Source of the DNA: Candidatus Aenigmatarchaeota archaeon
GTDB taxonomy: Archaea > Aenigmatarchaeota > Aenigmatarchaeia > JACPZZ01
Direction: 5' to 3'
Length of the DNA stretch: 64,000 nt
NCBI GenBank assembly: GCA_016202815.1
Contig: JACQNZ010000003.1
Coordinates: 48,133-112,132, forward strand
Positions 16,354 through 24,420 of the stretch are shown here, in pieces (positions within the stretch are counted from its first letter, which is position 1; each line of letters opens with the position of its first letter). The translations under genes were made by a program, and so were the position numbers. The notes under the pieces were generated by a model. It was given only the letters and a program-made list of their open reading frames with translations. It had not been told where the DNA came from and made no database searches.

Positions 16354-17814
16354 ATGAACTTCGAAACAATGATGAACCTGTTCTCGAGGCGCGGGATTTT
16401 GTTCCCGTCTTCGGAGATATATGACAATCATCCGTCCGGGTTCTGGGATTACGGCCCTTACGGAGCGGCGATAAAACGTAAATTAACAGAGCTGTGGCGC
16501 AGTGATGTGGTTAAAAGGACGGGCATGCTGGAAATAGACGGTTCCATATGCATGGACGCGGATGTTTTCCGCGCGTCCGGGCATTTGGAAAGCTTCGCCG
16601 ACCCGCTGGTCGAATGCGTAAAATGCGGCTCAATATTCCGCGCAGACAAGCTGATAGAAGAGGTATCAAAAGAAAAGGCGCCGGAAGGAATGGCTCCGGA
16701 GAAATTCGATTCCTTGATTTCAAAATATGGCGTAAAATGCCAGAGTTGCAAAAGCCCGCTTGGAAAGACGCGCAAATTCAACATGATGTTCCGTGTCAGC
16801 GTCGGCGCTTCGAAGCCCCAGGACGCATACCTGAGGCCGGAGACGTGCCAGTCCATATTCGCAGATTTTCCAAGGCTGATGAAAGTCATGAAGAAGTCGT
16901 TGCCGGTTGGCATAGCCCAGGTGGGGAAGTCTTTTCGTAACGAGATATCGCCCCGCAACGCAGTCATCCGCGCCCGCGAATTCACGCAGGCGGAAGCGGA
17001 AATATTTTTTGATCCGGGCAAACCCGGCGTGGAAAAATTCAAGGACATGGAAAATTACAGGCTAAACCTGAAATCGGCAAAGGACCGTGCCGATTACGCG
17101 CCCGTAACGGCAAAAGAGGCCGTCAATAAGAAGATGATGTCGGAGTTTGCCGCGTATTACCTTTCCGTGATGCAGCAGTTCCTTGTGAAATGCGGGTTGC
17201 CGGCGGAGAAAATCAGGAATCGCCAACTAGACGGCGAAGAGCGCGCCTTTTATGCAAAAGAATCATGGGACACAGAAGTGAAAACATCTTTGGGCTGGGT
17301 CGAGATAGTCGCAAACAACAACCGCACGGATTATGACATGTCGGCACACGGGAAAATTTCCGGCAAAGACGTGTCTGTTGTCAGCGCGGAAACGAATGAA
17401 AAATTCGTGCCCCATATATGGGAAATATCGATGGGTATGGACAGGCTTTTCTATTGTGTGATGGAGTCTTCCTACAAAAAGGAGGGTGAACGTGCCTACC
17501 TTTCCCTCCCGTCGTATATAGCGCCTTACCACGTTGCCGTGTTTCCCCTGGTAAACAAGGACGGCCTTCCTGGAAAAGGCGCGGAAGTGGCTGCTGTGCT
17601 AAGTTCTGCCGGGTTTGACACAGATTCGGAAACAAAGGACTCCATAGGAAAGCGCTACGCGCGCGCCGACGAAATCGGAATCCCATTCTGCATTACAGTC
17701 GATAACGAAACAATGTCCGACAATGCCGTGACGATACGGCACAGGGACACGAAGAACCAGGAACGTGTAAAAATCAATGAGCTTGCATGCAAACTAAGAG
17801 AACTCATGGATTAA
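16354..17814 (+). CDS. glyS: Glycyl-tRNA synthetase
   Basis: 486 aa, class II alpha2 type of archaea and eukaryotes. Motif 1 region (GFWDYGPYGAAIKRKLTELW), a zinc-type insert with two CxxC pairs (CVKCG and CQSC), motif 2 (FRNEISPRNAVIRAREFTQ), motif 3 (GMDRLFYCVME) and a C-terminal anticodon-binding domain (YHVAVFPLVNK) are all visible. It glycylates tRNA-Gly in the cytosol. A TATA-like box (CATTTAAACC, about 16311) precedes the start. It is divergent from trpS. Confidence 0.95.
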   Translation: MNFETMMNLFSRRGILFPSSEIYDNHPSGFWDYGPYGAAIKRKLTELWRSDVVKRTGMLEIDGSICMDADVFRASGHLESFADPLVECVKCGSIFRADKLIEEVSKEKAPEGMAPEKFDSLISKYGVKCQSCKSPLGKTRKFNMMFRVSVGASKPQDAYLRPETCQSIFADFPRLMKVMKKSLPVGIAQVGKSFRNEISPRNAVIRAREFTQAEAEIFFDPGKPGVEKFKDMENYRLNLKSAKDRADYAPVTAKEAVNKKMMSEFAAYYLSVMQQFLVKCGLPAEKIRNRQLDGEERAFYAKESWDTEVKTSLGWVEIVANNNRTDYDMSAHGKISGKDVSVVSAETNEKFVPHIWEISMGMDRLFYCVMESSYKKEGERAYLSLPSYIAPYHVAVFPLVNKDGLPGKGAEVAAVLSSAGFDTDSETKDSIGKRYARADEIGIPFCITVDNETMSDNAVTIRHRDTKNQERVKINELACKLRELMD

Positions 17815-17914
17815 AGACCATGTATAAAACTATTAGCAGCAGAACGATTGCTCCTGCAAGTGCCGCATTAAAACCAGATTTATCCGTTGCGATACCGAAA
17901 AACTTAGATATCAA
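17804..17914 (-). CDS. Possible small single-pass membrane protein of 36 aa
   Basis: A TTG-started frame reads MISKFFGIATDKSGFNA and then a hydrophobic helix (LAGAIVLLLIVLYMVF). An FF pair before a C-terminal membrane helix is reminiscent of archaeal Sec61 beta, but the peptide is short and the match weak. The frame stays open upstream but has no other start. A TATA-like CTTTTTAGACC lies about 30 bp upstream. It overlaps the end of glyS by 11 nt in convergent orientation and is downstream of the CBS gene. An inverted repeat around TGATCA at about 17946-17963 separates them. Confidence 0.33.
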   Translation of the reverse strand: MISKFFGIATDKSGFNAALAGAIVLLLIVLYMVFNP

Positions 17915-17978
17915 AGAGCCAAAAAGTGCGGCGTTATCAGGTCTAAAAAGTGATCACTCTTTTTCACATTATTTGTTT

Positions 17979-19055
17979 TCAGGCCCGTTTGCCTTCGCTC
18001 TTTTTTATTTCCCTTTCGAGGCTGTCCAGGACATCGTTTACTACAGCTTGCAGCTTCCATCCGGATGATGTTGCGAAGAAATTGCCGTCAGAGGTTTTCG
18101 CGCGCGCCTTTATTTCGTAATTTGTTTTTCCCCTGTTCTCCTGCTTCCTGTGCTCCTTGAAGTCGAGGGCTATCGAAATAGGGTTTGTTAAACGCTCCAT
18201 GCGCGCGACGCTTTTCCGGACAAGCCGTTCAACGGCGGCCTTGTTGTCGGTGTTATGGCCGGAAAGTCCTGATATGGCGACGTTTGTGGAAACCTCTTTT
18301 TGCTGCGGCATCAGGCCAAGCAGGCATTTTGGGGTTATTATTCCAACAGGCACACCGCCGCCCACCACGATGATGGAGGAAACCCTGTTATTTTTTATCA
18401 GGGCTGTCACCTTGCTTATTTTTTCATCCCGTGCAACAGTAAATATTTTTTTCTCCATCAGGTTGTCTACTATCACGTCACCGGTCTTCTCCCCGGATCT
18501 TTCGCCGACCCGCTGGCTTTTCTGGGGAAACAGGGCACCGATAAGGTCTATAGTGGAAACTATGCCTTGCAGCCTTCCGCCAGCGTCCAGCACGGGCAGC
18601 CTGTTTATATTGTGCCTGATTATCTTCGATCTCGCGTCCGCGGCAAAATCGCCCAGCTTCAGGTAATATTTTATAGGGCGCATCACGTCGTTCGCGGTCC
18701 TGTTATTAGCAACGGTTTTTATCACATCTATTTCAGAAACAACACCCACAAGCCTGCCGCCTTCGGTCACTGGAAGGTCCCTTGAGCCGCAGGTAAGAAG
18801 CGTTTCTACGGCGCTCTCAAGGGTGTCGTCCGGACTTAATGAAGCGGGCACAAAAATCGACCCCGAAACTTTTTGTTCAGGCTTGACAGAGCGCTCTATA
18901 AGGCTCCTGCAGCTTAACATTCCCACAGTTTCGCCGTTCCTGACCACCATCAATTCGTGGACTCCGGTTCTCTGTATCAGGTTCGCCGCATCGCCCATGG
19001 TGGCGTTGAAGTCTATTACCACGGGGTTTTCCGTCATTACGTCGCGTACAATCAT
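17979..19055 (-). CDS. Four-CBS-domain protein with C-terminal ribosome-hibernation-like domain
   Basis: 358 aa. Two Bateman modules (four CBS repeats, such as VRDVMTENPVVIDFNATMGD and VDNLMEKKIFTVARDEKI) are followed by about 100 residues (RMERLTNPISIALDFKEH, then YEIKARAKTSDGNFFATSSG, then AVVNDVLDSLEREIKK). The second part has the spacing of the S30AE/HPF fold of ribosome hibernation factors. CBS pairs sense adenine nucleotides, so an energy-controlled ribosome regulator is a reasonable inference. ATG 19055 lies at the conserved start of CBS1, behind TATA-like sequence. An upstream extension is rejected. Confidence 0.75.
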   Translation of the reverse strand: MIVRDVMTENPVVIDFNATMGDAANLIQRTGVHELMVVRNGETVGMLSCRSLIERSVKPEQKVSGSIFVPASLSPDDTLESAVETLLTCGSRDLPVTEGGRLVGVVSEIDVIKTVANNRTANDVMRPIKYYLKLGDFAADARSKIIRHNINRLPVLDAGGRLQGIVSTIDLIGALFPQKSQRVGERSGEKTGDVIVDNLMEKKIFTVARDEKISKVTALIKNNRVSSIIVVGGGVPVGIITPKCLLGLMPQQKEVSTNVAISGLSGHNTDNKAAVERLVRKSVARMERLTNPISIALDFKEHRKQENRGKTNYEIKARAKTSDGNFFATSSGWKLQAVVNDVLDSLEREIKKSEGKRA

Positions 19056-19147
19056 GAAACCACGAAAAGGCTGGATTAATATTAACAGGTCCTGATAAAT
19101 AAGCTTGCAGTCACAAACTTTTAAAAATAGCCTGGTGATATACAGGT

Positions 19148-20236
19148 ATGGATCTTGCTTTGCCGCTTTTTGCGATCGTAGGGCTTTATGCCCATTTGCT
19201 TTATTTTGCGTCATCTGTCATTGCATTCTTGCCGCTCCCGAGGTACAAAGAACACGGCCCGAAACTCCCGAAAGTGTCGATAATCATAGCAGCAATGAAC
19301 GAGGAGAAGGTGATAGGCAAAACGCTAAAAAGCCTGAAGCGGCTCGATTATCCGGATTACGAAATCATTGTCGTATGTCAGGGCAACGACAAAACAGTTG
19401 ACATAGCTAAAAGGTGTGCGCGCGTGATTCGCGACAAATCAACGGGCAAATGGAGCGCGCTTAATGCCGGGGCGAAAGCGTCGGTAGGGGATGTGTTGTA
19501 CATACTTGATGCGGATTCGGTGCCGGACAGGGGTGCGCTGAAGAAACTGGTCAGCGCTTTGGGAAGCCACGAAGTGGCAACCGGCATGGCCGTGGAAGAA
19601 GGAACAACGCCGACTGCAACAGTTTTCAGGCTTCAAACGGCGTTCACGAACCACGCGCAATATTTCTTTTCCAGGTTTTTGGGCACGGGCCTGATACAGG
19701 GAAAAAATTTTGTGATGCGCAAAAAAACTTTGTTGCGCATGGGCGGTTTCAAAAAAGCCGTCCTCGAGGACGCGAACATGACGTTCCGCCTTTATCTTGC
19801 GGGAAAGAAGATCGCAGTGGTGGATGCGGAATGCTCTGAACTGGCGCCGGCCAAGTTTGCCTGGTATTTCGCGCAGCAGAGGAGATGGGCGTTTAGCGAG
19901 CAGATGGAGGCCAAAAAAATCACAGGAAAACTGGCAATCAAAGACTGGTTTACAATGGTTCCTGCGAGTTTGACGTTCGGCTACGCGCCCGTCGTCTCCG
20001 CCATCTTCGCGGCATCGTTCGTCCTGACTAAAAACAGTTTTTTCATGTACGGGATGGTTCTTGGATATCTCATGTACCTCGTTTCATCAATAAGGTTCCT
20101 GAAGCCCAGGGACGTTTTGCTTTCGCCCGTTTCGTTTGCGGCGCTGTGCGCACTGCAAACTTACTTCAATCTGGAAGCCCTGCTTATGATTCTGTCGGGA
20201 AAAAAGGAAACCGGCGGCAGGACAGAGAAGGCGTGA
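19148..20236 (+). CDS. Membrane-bound processive-type glycosyltransferase family 2
   Basis: 362 aa. An N-terminal membrane helix (LPLFAIVGLYAHLLYFASSV) precedes a GT-A domain with KVSIIIAAMNEEKVIGKTL, the DxD motif (YILDADSVPDRG), an acidic LEDANMTFRL motif and QQRRW, the acceptor-binding QxxRW signature of synthases such as hyaluronan and cellulose synthase. Three C-terminal hydrophobic segments follow. A polysaccharide or glycolipid synthase at the cytoplasmic membrane is likely. It converges on endA, with a class A hairpin between. Confidence 0.86.
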   Translation: MDLALPLFAIVGLYAHLLYFASSVIAFLPLPRYKEHGPKLPKVSIIIAAMNEEKVIGKTLKSLKRLDYPDYEIIVVCQGNDKTVDIAKRCARVIRDKSTGKWSALNAGAKASVGDVLYILDADSVPDRGALKKLVSALGSHEVATGMAVEEGTTPTATVFRLQTAFTNHAQYFFSRFLGTGLIQGKNFVMRKKTLLRMGGFKKAVLEDANMTFRLYLAGKKIAVVDAECSELAPAKFAWYFAQQRRWAFSEQMEAKKITGKLAIKDWFTMVPASLTFGYAPVVSAIFAASFVLTKNSFFMYGMVLGYLMYLVSSIRFLKPRDVLLSPVSFAALCALQTYFNLEALLMILSGKKETGGRTEKA

Positions 20237-20240
20237 TGGC

Positions 20241-20278
20241 CCGAAGCGTACACTATGCAGTATCTGTATGCTTCACGG
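20241..20278. repeat. Class A hairpin at the glycosyltransferase-endA junction
   Basis: Arms CCGAAGCGTACA and TGTATGCTTCACGG pair with a small bulge; the loop is CTATGCAGTATC. It overlaps the last codon and stop of endA and lies 5 nt after the glycosyltransferase stop. It may act as a two-way 3' end structure here. Confidence 0.65.
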
Positions 20279-20899
20279 TTTTATCCTGAGTATCTGGTAA
20301 TAAGTCACGTCATTTTCCTGGTCCACGATAGCCCATAACATCTTGGCACGGATGTTATGCGCTAACCGTACAGCCCGCGACAACTCCGGGAACGAGCACG
20401 TGTAATCCTCTGCGACAGCGTGGACAATCCATTTCGTGTGTTCATGCGCTTCTTTCGGGCCGCGCTTTATCTTTACTCCGCGCTCATAAACCCGGAAATG
20501 ACAGCCGAATTTATACCCTGTTTTTATCGTTAGCCCGCGTTCGCGCAAATCCTTGTAAACAACGTATGTTGTGTGGATCTCCCTGTCTGTTTCATTGGCG
20601 GTTTTCAAAAGCTCTTCGAAACTCAAATTTTTATTTTTGCTGGAAACCGTTAATTTCGCTTTATCCACAAGGTAAATGGCCTCCACGAATGATAATTCCA
20701 GGCGGTTCTCCGTAAACTTTCCGTATCCGCGCTCAAAAAACTCGTTCAGCAGCGGGTGTGAAAACACAATGACGCGGTTTTCCACCAGCTCGCCCTTCAG
20801 AGGCTCTTCTTTGCCGAGCTCCAAAAAACTTTTATCCTCTGCGTAATTGTTCTCTTCGATTTCGGCTTTTTCCTTATTCTTCGGCATGCTAACGGCCAT
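20273..20899 (-). CDS. endA: tRNA-splicing endonuclease
   Basis: About 208 aa. It cuts bulge-helix-bulge introns in tRNA precursors. The C-terminal catalytic domain carries the Tyr (GYKFGCHFRVYERG), His (EHTKWIVHAV) and Lys (RAKMLWAIVDQ) triad. The N-terminal domain is charged. A TATA-like box (TTTTTATATTG, about 20919-20931) excludes the longest start and favours ATG 20899, with ATG 20887 also possible. The length fits a single-unit alpha-type enzyme. Homotetrameric types process mostly canonical introns, so the D-loop, T-loop and variable-loop introns here imply broad specificity or a second subunit elsewhere. Confidence 0.9.
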   Translation of the reverse strand: MAVSMPKNKEKAEIEENNYAEDKSFLELGKEEPLKGELVENRVIVFSHPLLNEFFERGYGKFTENRLELSFVEAIYLVDKAKLTVSSKNKNLSFEELLKTANETDREIHTTYVVYKDLRERGLTIKTGYKFGCHFRVYERGVKIKRGPKEAHEHTKWIVHAVAEDYTCSFPELSRAVRLAHNIRAKMLWAIVDQENDVTYYQILRIKP

Positions 20900-20941
20900 C
20901 AATGAATATCCAGAGTTCAATATAAAAAGAATGTTTTACGC

Positions 20942-21250
20942 TTAAGGCCGGGAATTGAAGGCCGGATCCTCTGAATCTTCGCGCCAATGAACCTGTTTCA
21001 ACCCCGCGCCGTTTAGCAGGTCAAAAATTTCTTTTCTGCGTTCCATGGCGGCGTACACACACCAGAGGAAAAGCGATCCCTCGAAGCCTGTTTGGATGGT
21101 CATGCAAAACCCATTTTCCATCCCCGTAGGTTCGTAAACTCTTGGATCCTTATGCAATAGACAAGTCCAGAACGGAGAGGCGCCTATGACCCACGCCCCA
21201 GCCCTTTGGGTACAATTCCCTTCATGTCGGACGTTTACAACCGTAAACAA
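20942..21250 (-). CDS. Hypothetical protein, possible
   Basis: Up to 102 aa from a TTG start; an internal ATG gives about 59 aa (MENGFCMTIQTGFEGSLFLW onward). The later part (RRKEIFDLLNGAGLKQVHW) is protein-like, and the frame is upstream of endA on the same strand and divergent from the ribbon-helix-helix gene. No family is recognised. The first 40 codons, rich in Cys and Trp, look less convincing, so the start is uncertain. Confidence 0.45.
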   Translation of the reverse strand: MFTVVNVRHEGNCTQRAGAWVIGASPFWTCLLHKDPRVYEPTGMENGFCMTIQTGFEGSLFLWCVYAAMERRKEIFDLLNGAGLKQVHWREDSEDPAFNSRP

Positions 21251-21278
21251 TTTAAGCTGAAGATTCTATTAAGCTTGC

Positions 21279-21587
21279 ATGGAAGCAGTGTCCGGTGTGA
21301 GGTTGGCAGAAACGGAAAGAGAGCGGTTGGAGCAGTTGGTAAAGCTTGGATACTATCTAAACGTAGCGGATTTCCTAAGAGACGCAGTGCGTTCAAAGCT
21401 TCGCGAATTCGAGTTCGTTGTTCCCAGAAAACTTACTACGGCCAAAACAAAATCCGAGGTTCTGAGGATTATCAAACAGAAACCAAACATTTATGCAGAC
21501 GAGGTCGCGTCTGAGATTGGGATAGACATCGGGACTGTTATAAATCTCATAGAAGAGCTTATCAAAGAAAAGCAGGTCACTGCATGA
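21279..21587 (+). CDS. Ribbon-helix-helix plus winged-helix DNA-binding protein
   Basis: 102 aa with two DNA-binding modules. The N-terminal RHH (VSGVRLAETERERLEQLVKL, then NVADFLRDAVRSKL) has a Thr/Arg-rich strand and two helices. The C-terminal HTH (SEVLRIIKQKPNIYADEVAS, then IDIGTVINLIEELIKEKQV) resembles winged helices. It is probably a dimeric repressor or antitoxin-like regulator. The stop overlaps the start of the next small gene by ATGA, so they are coupled. A TATA-like TTCTATTAAGC lies directly upstream. Confidence 0.75.
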   Translation: MEAVSGVRLAETERERLEQLVKLGYYLNVADFLRDAVRSKLREFEFVVPRKLTTAKTKSEVLRIIKQKPNIYADEVASEIGIDIGTVINLIEELIKEKQVTA

Positions 21588-21760
21588 TCCTCACGGGCGT
21601 CAACGACGGCATTCAGGGAGAGCGCGTCGTTTGCATCTGCCGTAAGATCAACAAGCAAAGAGTCGTTGTCGGCTCCAGCGCGCACCGTGCAATTGAACTG
21701 GTGTTGGAAGGAACGCCTGCCAAATGTTTTGTTCTCAAGCCTGTTAGGGCGTTGCAGTAG
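21584..21760 (+). CDS. Small protein of 58 aa coupled to the RHH regulator
   Basis: It starts at ATG inside the ATGA overlap with the RHH gene and reads MILTGVNDGIQGERVVCICR, then KINKQRVVVGSSAHRAIELV, ending PVRALQ. It is basic, beta-rich looking, and has two Cys in VVCICRK. No family is recognised. The tight coupling suggests a partner of the regulator, such as a toxin or cofactor; that is inference from arrangement only. Confidence 0.6.
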   Translation: MILTGVNDGIQGERVVCICRKINKQRVVVGSSAHRAIELVLEGTPAKCFVLKPVRALQ

Positions 21761-21808
21761 TAATAATTCACAAAGATTGAAAATGGGCTTGCGGATTTGA
21801 AATTTTTT

Positions 21809-21882
21809 TGGGTTCGGAGGGATTTGAACCCCCAACAGCACGGGCTTCAGCCGTGTACTCTCCCGGATTGAGCTACGAACCC
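21809..21882 (-). tRNA. tRNA-Phe (GAA), intronless
   Basis: Complete 74-nt cloverleaf: acceptor GGGTTCG/CGAACCC, D-stem GCTC/GAGT, anticodon stem CACGG/CCGTG with loop CTGAAGC, T-arm GGGGG-TTCAAAT-CCCTC, discriminator A. A class A hairpin starts 5 nt upstream of the 5' end. It is downstream of the EF-1A gene on the same strand. Confidence 0.97.
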
Positions 21883-21887
21883 GTCGT

Positions 21888-21926
21888 AACTGGACGCATG
21901 TGCAGTTGGTATGCATATGCGGCAGT
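21888..21926. repeat. Class A hairpin in the tRNA-Phe 5' leader
   Basis: AACTGGACGCATGTGC and GCATATGCGGCAGT flank the loop AGTTGGTAT. The inner 8 bp pair well with one G-U, and the outer part is degenerate. It begins 5 nt from the tRNA 5' end. Confidence 0.65.
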
Positions 21927-21933
21927 CTCCTCA

Positions 21934-21964
21934 AAACTGGCACACGCCATGTGCGCGCCAGTTT
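21934..21964. repeat. Additional hairpin between the EF-1A gene and tRNA-Phe
   Basis: Perfect outer arms AAACTGGC / GCCAGTTT around a 15-nt inner segment. The arms resemble class A outer sequences (AACTGG), so it may be a diverged copy. It lies 22 nt downstream of the EF-1A stop and could separate the mRNA from the pre-tRNA. Confidence 0.6.
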
Positions 21965-21986
21965 CCTTAACATCTGTTTCTAATTG

Positions 21987-23252
21987 TCAGCCTTTATTAA
22001 TCTCTGTGCAGACCCCGGCTGCGATTGTCATCCCGCCTTCGCGCAACGCAAACCTTGAAAGTTGCGGTATTGACGAAGATTTCTCTATGACAACCGGCAC
22101 AAGGGGCTGCAGCCTTATTATCGCAGCCTCGCCTGTTTTCACAACCTTCGGATTCTTTTCAACCTCCTGGCCGGAGGCCGGGTCTATTCTGCTTATGATG
22201 TCTGTTATCCGCACAGGCACGTCCGCAGTGTGCACAAACATCGACGGCACGTGGCCGGCGGCTATGCCATTGGGGTGGTCTAAAACGACGATTTTGGCTT
22301 CTATCCAGCCCGTCTGGCCCACAACAGTCGGCGGATTCGCAGGCGTGCCCATGACATCGCCGCGCTTGATTTGTTTGCTTTCGACACCTTTCACGTTAAA
22401 CCCTATGTTGTCGCCCGGCTCGGCCTGCGTTAACTGTCTGTGATGCATTTCAATTGATTTTATTTCGCCCCGTGCACCCGGCGGCTCAAAAACAACCGTG
22501 TCGCCGATTTTCAGCCTGCCTGTTTCTATGCGCCCGATAGGAACGACACCGATCCCTTTGATGCTATAGACCTTGTCAACAGGCATGCGCAGCGGTTTGC
22601 CCGTAGGCTTTTCCGGCTCTTTCAATTTATCAAGCATCTCGAACAGCGTCGGCCCCGTATACCAGTCCAATTTAGCCGACTTCTTTACCACGTTATCGCC
22701 CACGTACGCGGAAACTGGTATGAAGCTTATGTTCTGGTAGCCGACAAGTTTTGACAGTTTTTCCATCTCGTTTTTTATCTTGTCGAACTTGTCCTTCGCA
22801 TATCCAACCTTGTCCATTTTATTTACAGCAACGATCAGCTGGTCTACGCCGAGCGTCCTTGTCAAAAACAAATGCTCCTTTGTCTGCTGTTGTAATCCTG
22901 CGTCCGCGTCAACGACTAAAACAGCTGCGTCGGCGTCGCTTGCGCCGGTTATCATGTTTTTTATGAAGTCGCGGTGGCCGGGCGCATCGATGATTGTTAT
23001 ACTGTTCCTGGGCGTTTCTATTTCTTTCCAGTTTATGTCGATTGTGACGCCGCGTTCCCGTTCCTCTTTGGATACGTCCATGACAAACGCAAACTCAAAC
23101 GTTTCTTTTCCAACTTCTTTTGCAATGGCTTTTAATTTGTTCATCTCATCTTCGCGTATCTTCCCCGAGTCGTATAGGACACGCCCGACCAAAGTCGATT
23201 TGCCGTGGTCTACGTGGCCGACGAACACGACGTTGATGTGGGGCTTGGCCAT
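21987..23252 (-). CDS. tuf: Translation elongation factor 1A (aEF-1 alpha)
   Basis: 421 aa GTPase that delivers aminoacyl-tRNA to the ribosome. G1 is GHVDHGKST at residues about 12-20; the others are G3 (DAPGHRDF) and G4 (NKMD). Domain 2 and 3 signatures (KGIGVVPIGRIETGRL, then GFNVKGVESKQIKRGDV) are complete. The length is normal. A TATA-like box at 23319-23327 predicts a leader of about 45 nt that holds a hairpin. tRNA-Phe follows downstream. Confidence 0.97.
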   Translation of the reverse strand: MAKPHINVVFVGHVDHGKSTLVGRVLYDSGKIREDEMNKLKAIAKEVGKETFEFAFVMDVSKEERERGVTIDINWKEIETPRNSITIIDAPGHRDFIKNMITGASDADAAVLVVDADAGLQQQTKEHLFLTRTLGVDQLIVAVNKMDKVGYAKDKFDKIKNEMEKLSKLVGYQNISFIPVSAYVGDNVVKKSAKLDWYTGPTLFEMLDKLKEPEKPTGKPLRMPVDKVYSIKGIGVVPIGRIETGRLKIGDTVVFEPPGARGEIKSIEMHHRQLTQAEPGDNIGFNVKGVESKQIKRGDVMGTPANPPTVVGQTGWIEAKIVVLDHPNGIAAGHVPSMFVHTADVPVRITDIISRIDPASGQEVEKNPKVVKTGEAAIIRLQPLVPVVIEKSSSIPQLSRFALREGGMTIAAGVCTEINKG

Positions 23253-23270
23253 GATATATCACTTTTCCGG

Positions 23271-23295
23271 CCAACCCTTTTAGGAAAGGGGCTGG
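23271..23295. repeat. Class B hairpin in the EF-1A gene leader
   Basis: Inner arms CCCTTT / AAAGGG, extended by CCAA and CTGG pairing, close a small loop. It lies between the predicted transcription start (about 23297) and the start codon at 23252, so it should form at the 5' end of the mRNA. Confidence 0.6.
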
Positions 23296-23318
23296 TCAAA
23301 GGATATTATAAGCAAAAC

Positions 23319-23327
23319 GCTTTAAAT
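23319..23327 (-). promoter_or_regulatory. TATA-like box of the EF-1A gene
   Basis: The reverse strand reads GGATTTAAAGC. About 26 bp downstream the transcript would start near 23297, giving a leader of about 45 nt with the class B hairpin at its tip. Confidence 0.6.
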
Positions 23328-23379
23328 CCGTTCGGTTGTCCGGAGTGAAGCATATGGTTTTAGTAGTCACGACTTCTGA

Positions 23380-23916
23380 TTAACAGAGGCGTCTGCACAT
23401 AAGGATTTCGTCTGTATACCCGCGCCCGTCTCTGATGGAATGCGGCAGCAGTCCGTATTTTTTGAACCCCAGTTTTCTATACATTTTAATGGCGACTGTG
23501 TTCCTGGGGAACACACCGAGCGTTATTATCCGTACGCCGCTTCTTCTGGCGTGTTTGAATACCTCTTTAGCAAGCAAGCTTCCTATCCCGAGTTTCCTGA
23601 ACTTTTTGTTTACAGAAACTCCGAAGCCGGCCACATGCGACTGCCTGTGGACCCCTTTGGCAAAATTTGCGGTTCCCGCTATCTCACCATCCACATCAGC
23701 GATAATGTAAAAATACGTGCCTTGTTTCATCCTTTTGATAATATCCGTTAGCCATGATTTTTCGTCTTTAACGGAAATCTTTTTACCCAGGAGTATGTTT
23801 GCATTCTCTTCCACAAGGGAGTTCATATAACCCACCAGCCTGTGCAGGTCTTTCATCGAAGGTGTCCTTAACAGGACGGGATTTCCGCGTTTGTCCCTGG
23901 CTTTCCCGAGTATCAT
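23380..23916 (-). CDS. GNAT-family N-acetyltransferase
   Basis: 178 aa. The acetyl-CoA binding motif A is clear (NKKFRKLGIGSLLAKEVFKH, the R/QxxGxG/A signature near residue 115), and motif B follows (AIKMYRKLGFKKYGL), as in RimI-like and phosphinothricin-type acetyltransferases. The substrate may be a protein N-terminus or an amine and cannot be told from sequence. It lies between EF-1A and cytidine deaminase genes on the same strand. Confidence 0.88.
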   Translation of the reverse strand: MILGKARDKRGNPVLLRTPSMKDLHRLVGYMNSLVEENANILLGKKISVKDEKSWLTDIIKRMKQGTYFYIIADVDGEIAGTANFAKGVHRQSHVAGFGVSVNKKFRKLGIGSLLAKEVFKHARRSGVRIITLGVFPRNTVAIKMYRKLGFKKYGLLPHSIRDGRGYTDEILMCRRLC

Positions 23917-23973
23917 AAAGAAAGTACACGGCCGTTTTTATTAAAGTTGTGGTTAAATCCGTTCTTTGAAAAT

Positions 23974-24384
23974 TCAGTACGGCCACGGATGGTTTACCAT
24001 CTCATTTATGTCCTTGGTTTCGTATTCGCCCTTCTCGTTTGCCATCACCACCTTGATTGTGGAGTTAGACCGCCGATAACTCTCATAGATAAGCTGCTTG
24101 CACATCCCGCACGGGTGGCAATATTTTTCTTTTCTCGGGTCTTCTGTGGAAACGCACGCAATCGCCACGATCGTATGTTCCCCGTGCGCAGCCGCGTGCG
24201 CTAATGCGGCCTGCTCGGCGTGCAGCGTCAGCGAAAGGGTGTCGGAAAAATACTGGCCGGAACTGTAAATCGCGCCGCTTTCCGTAAGAACAGCAGCGCC
24301 AAAACGGGTCGAATCTTCTCCGCAATACGCGTTTTTCAATGCGGCTATGGCGGCAGTTACAAGGGCGTCGTACAGGCCTTTCAT
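23974..24384 (-). CDS. cdd: Cytidine deaminase
   Basis: 136 aa. The zinc-binding and catalytic motif HAEQAALA (His plus the proton-shuttling Glu) and the second zinc pair PCGMC are both present, with correct spacing for the homotetrameric Cdd type. It converts cytidine or deoxycytidine to uridine forms in pyrimidine salvage. The C-terminal region (INEMVNHPWPY) replaces the usual LLP.AF motif, a modest deviation. Confidence 0.9.
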   Translation of the reverse strand: MKGLYDALVTAAIAALKNAYCGEDSTRFGAAVLTESGAIYSSGQYFSDTLSLTLHAEQAALAHAAAHGEHTIVAIACVSTEDPRKEKYCHPCGMCKQLIYESYRRSNSTIKVVMANEKGEYETKDINEMVNHPWPY

Positions 24385-24420
24385 GGATATCTTTCACATC
24401 CGCTTGTTAAAAAATAAGTG

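Noticed and set aside
19056..19214. N-terminal extension of the CBS protein
   Set aside because: Upstream codons cross TATA-like sequence and do not match CBS domains.
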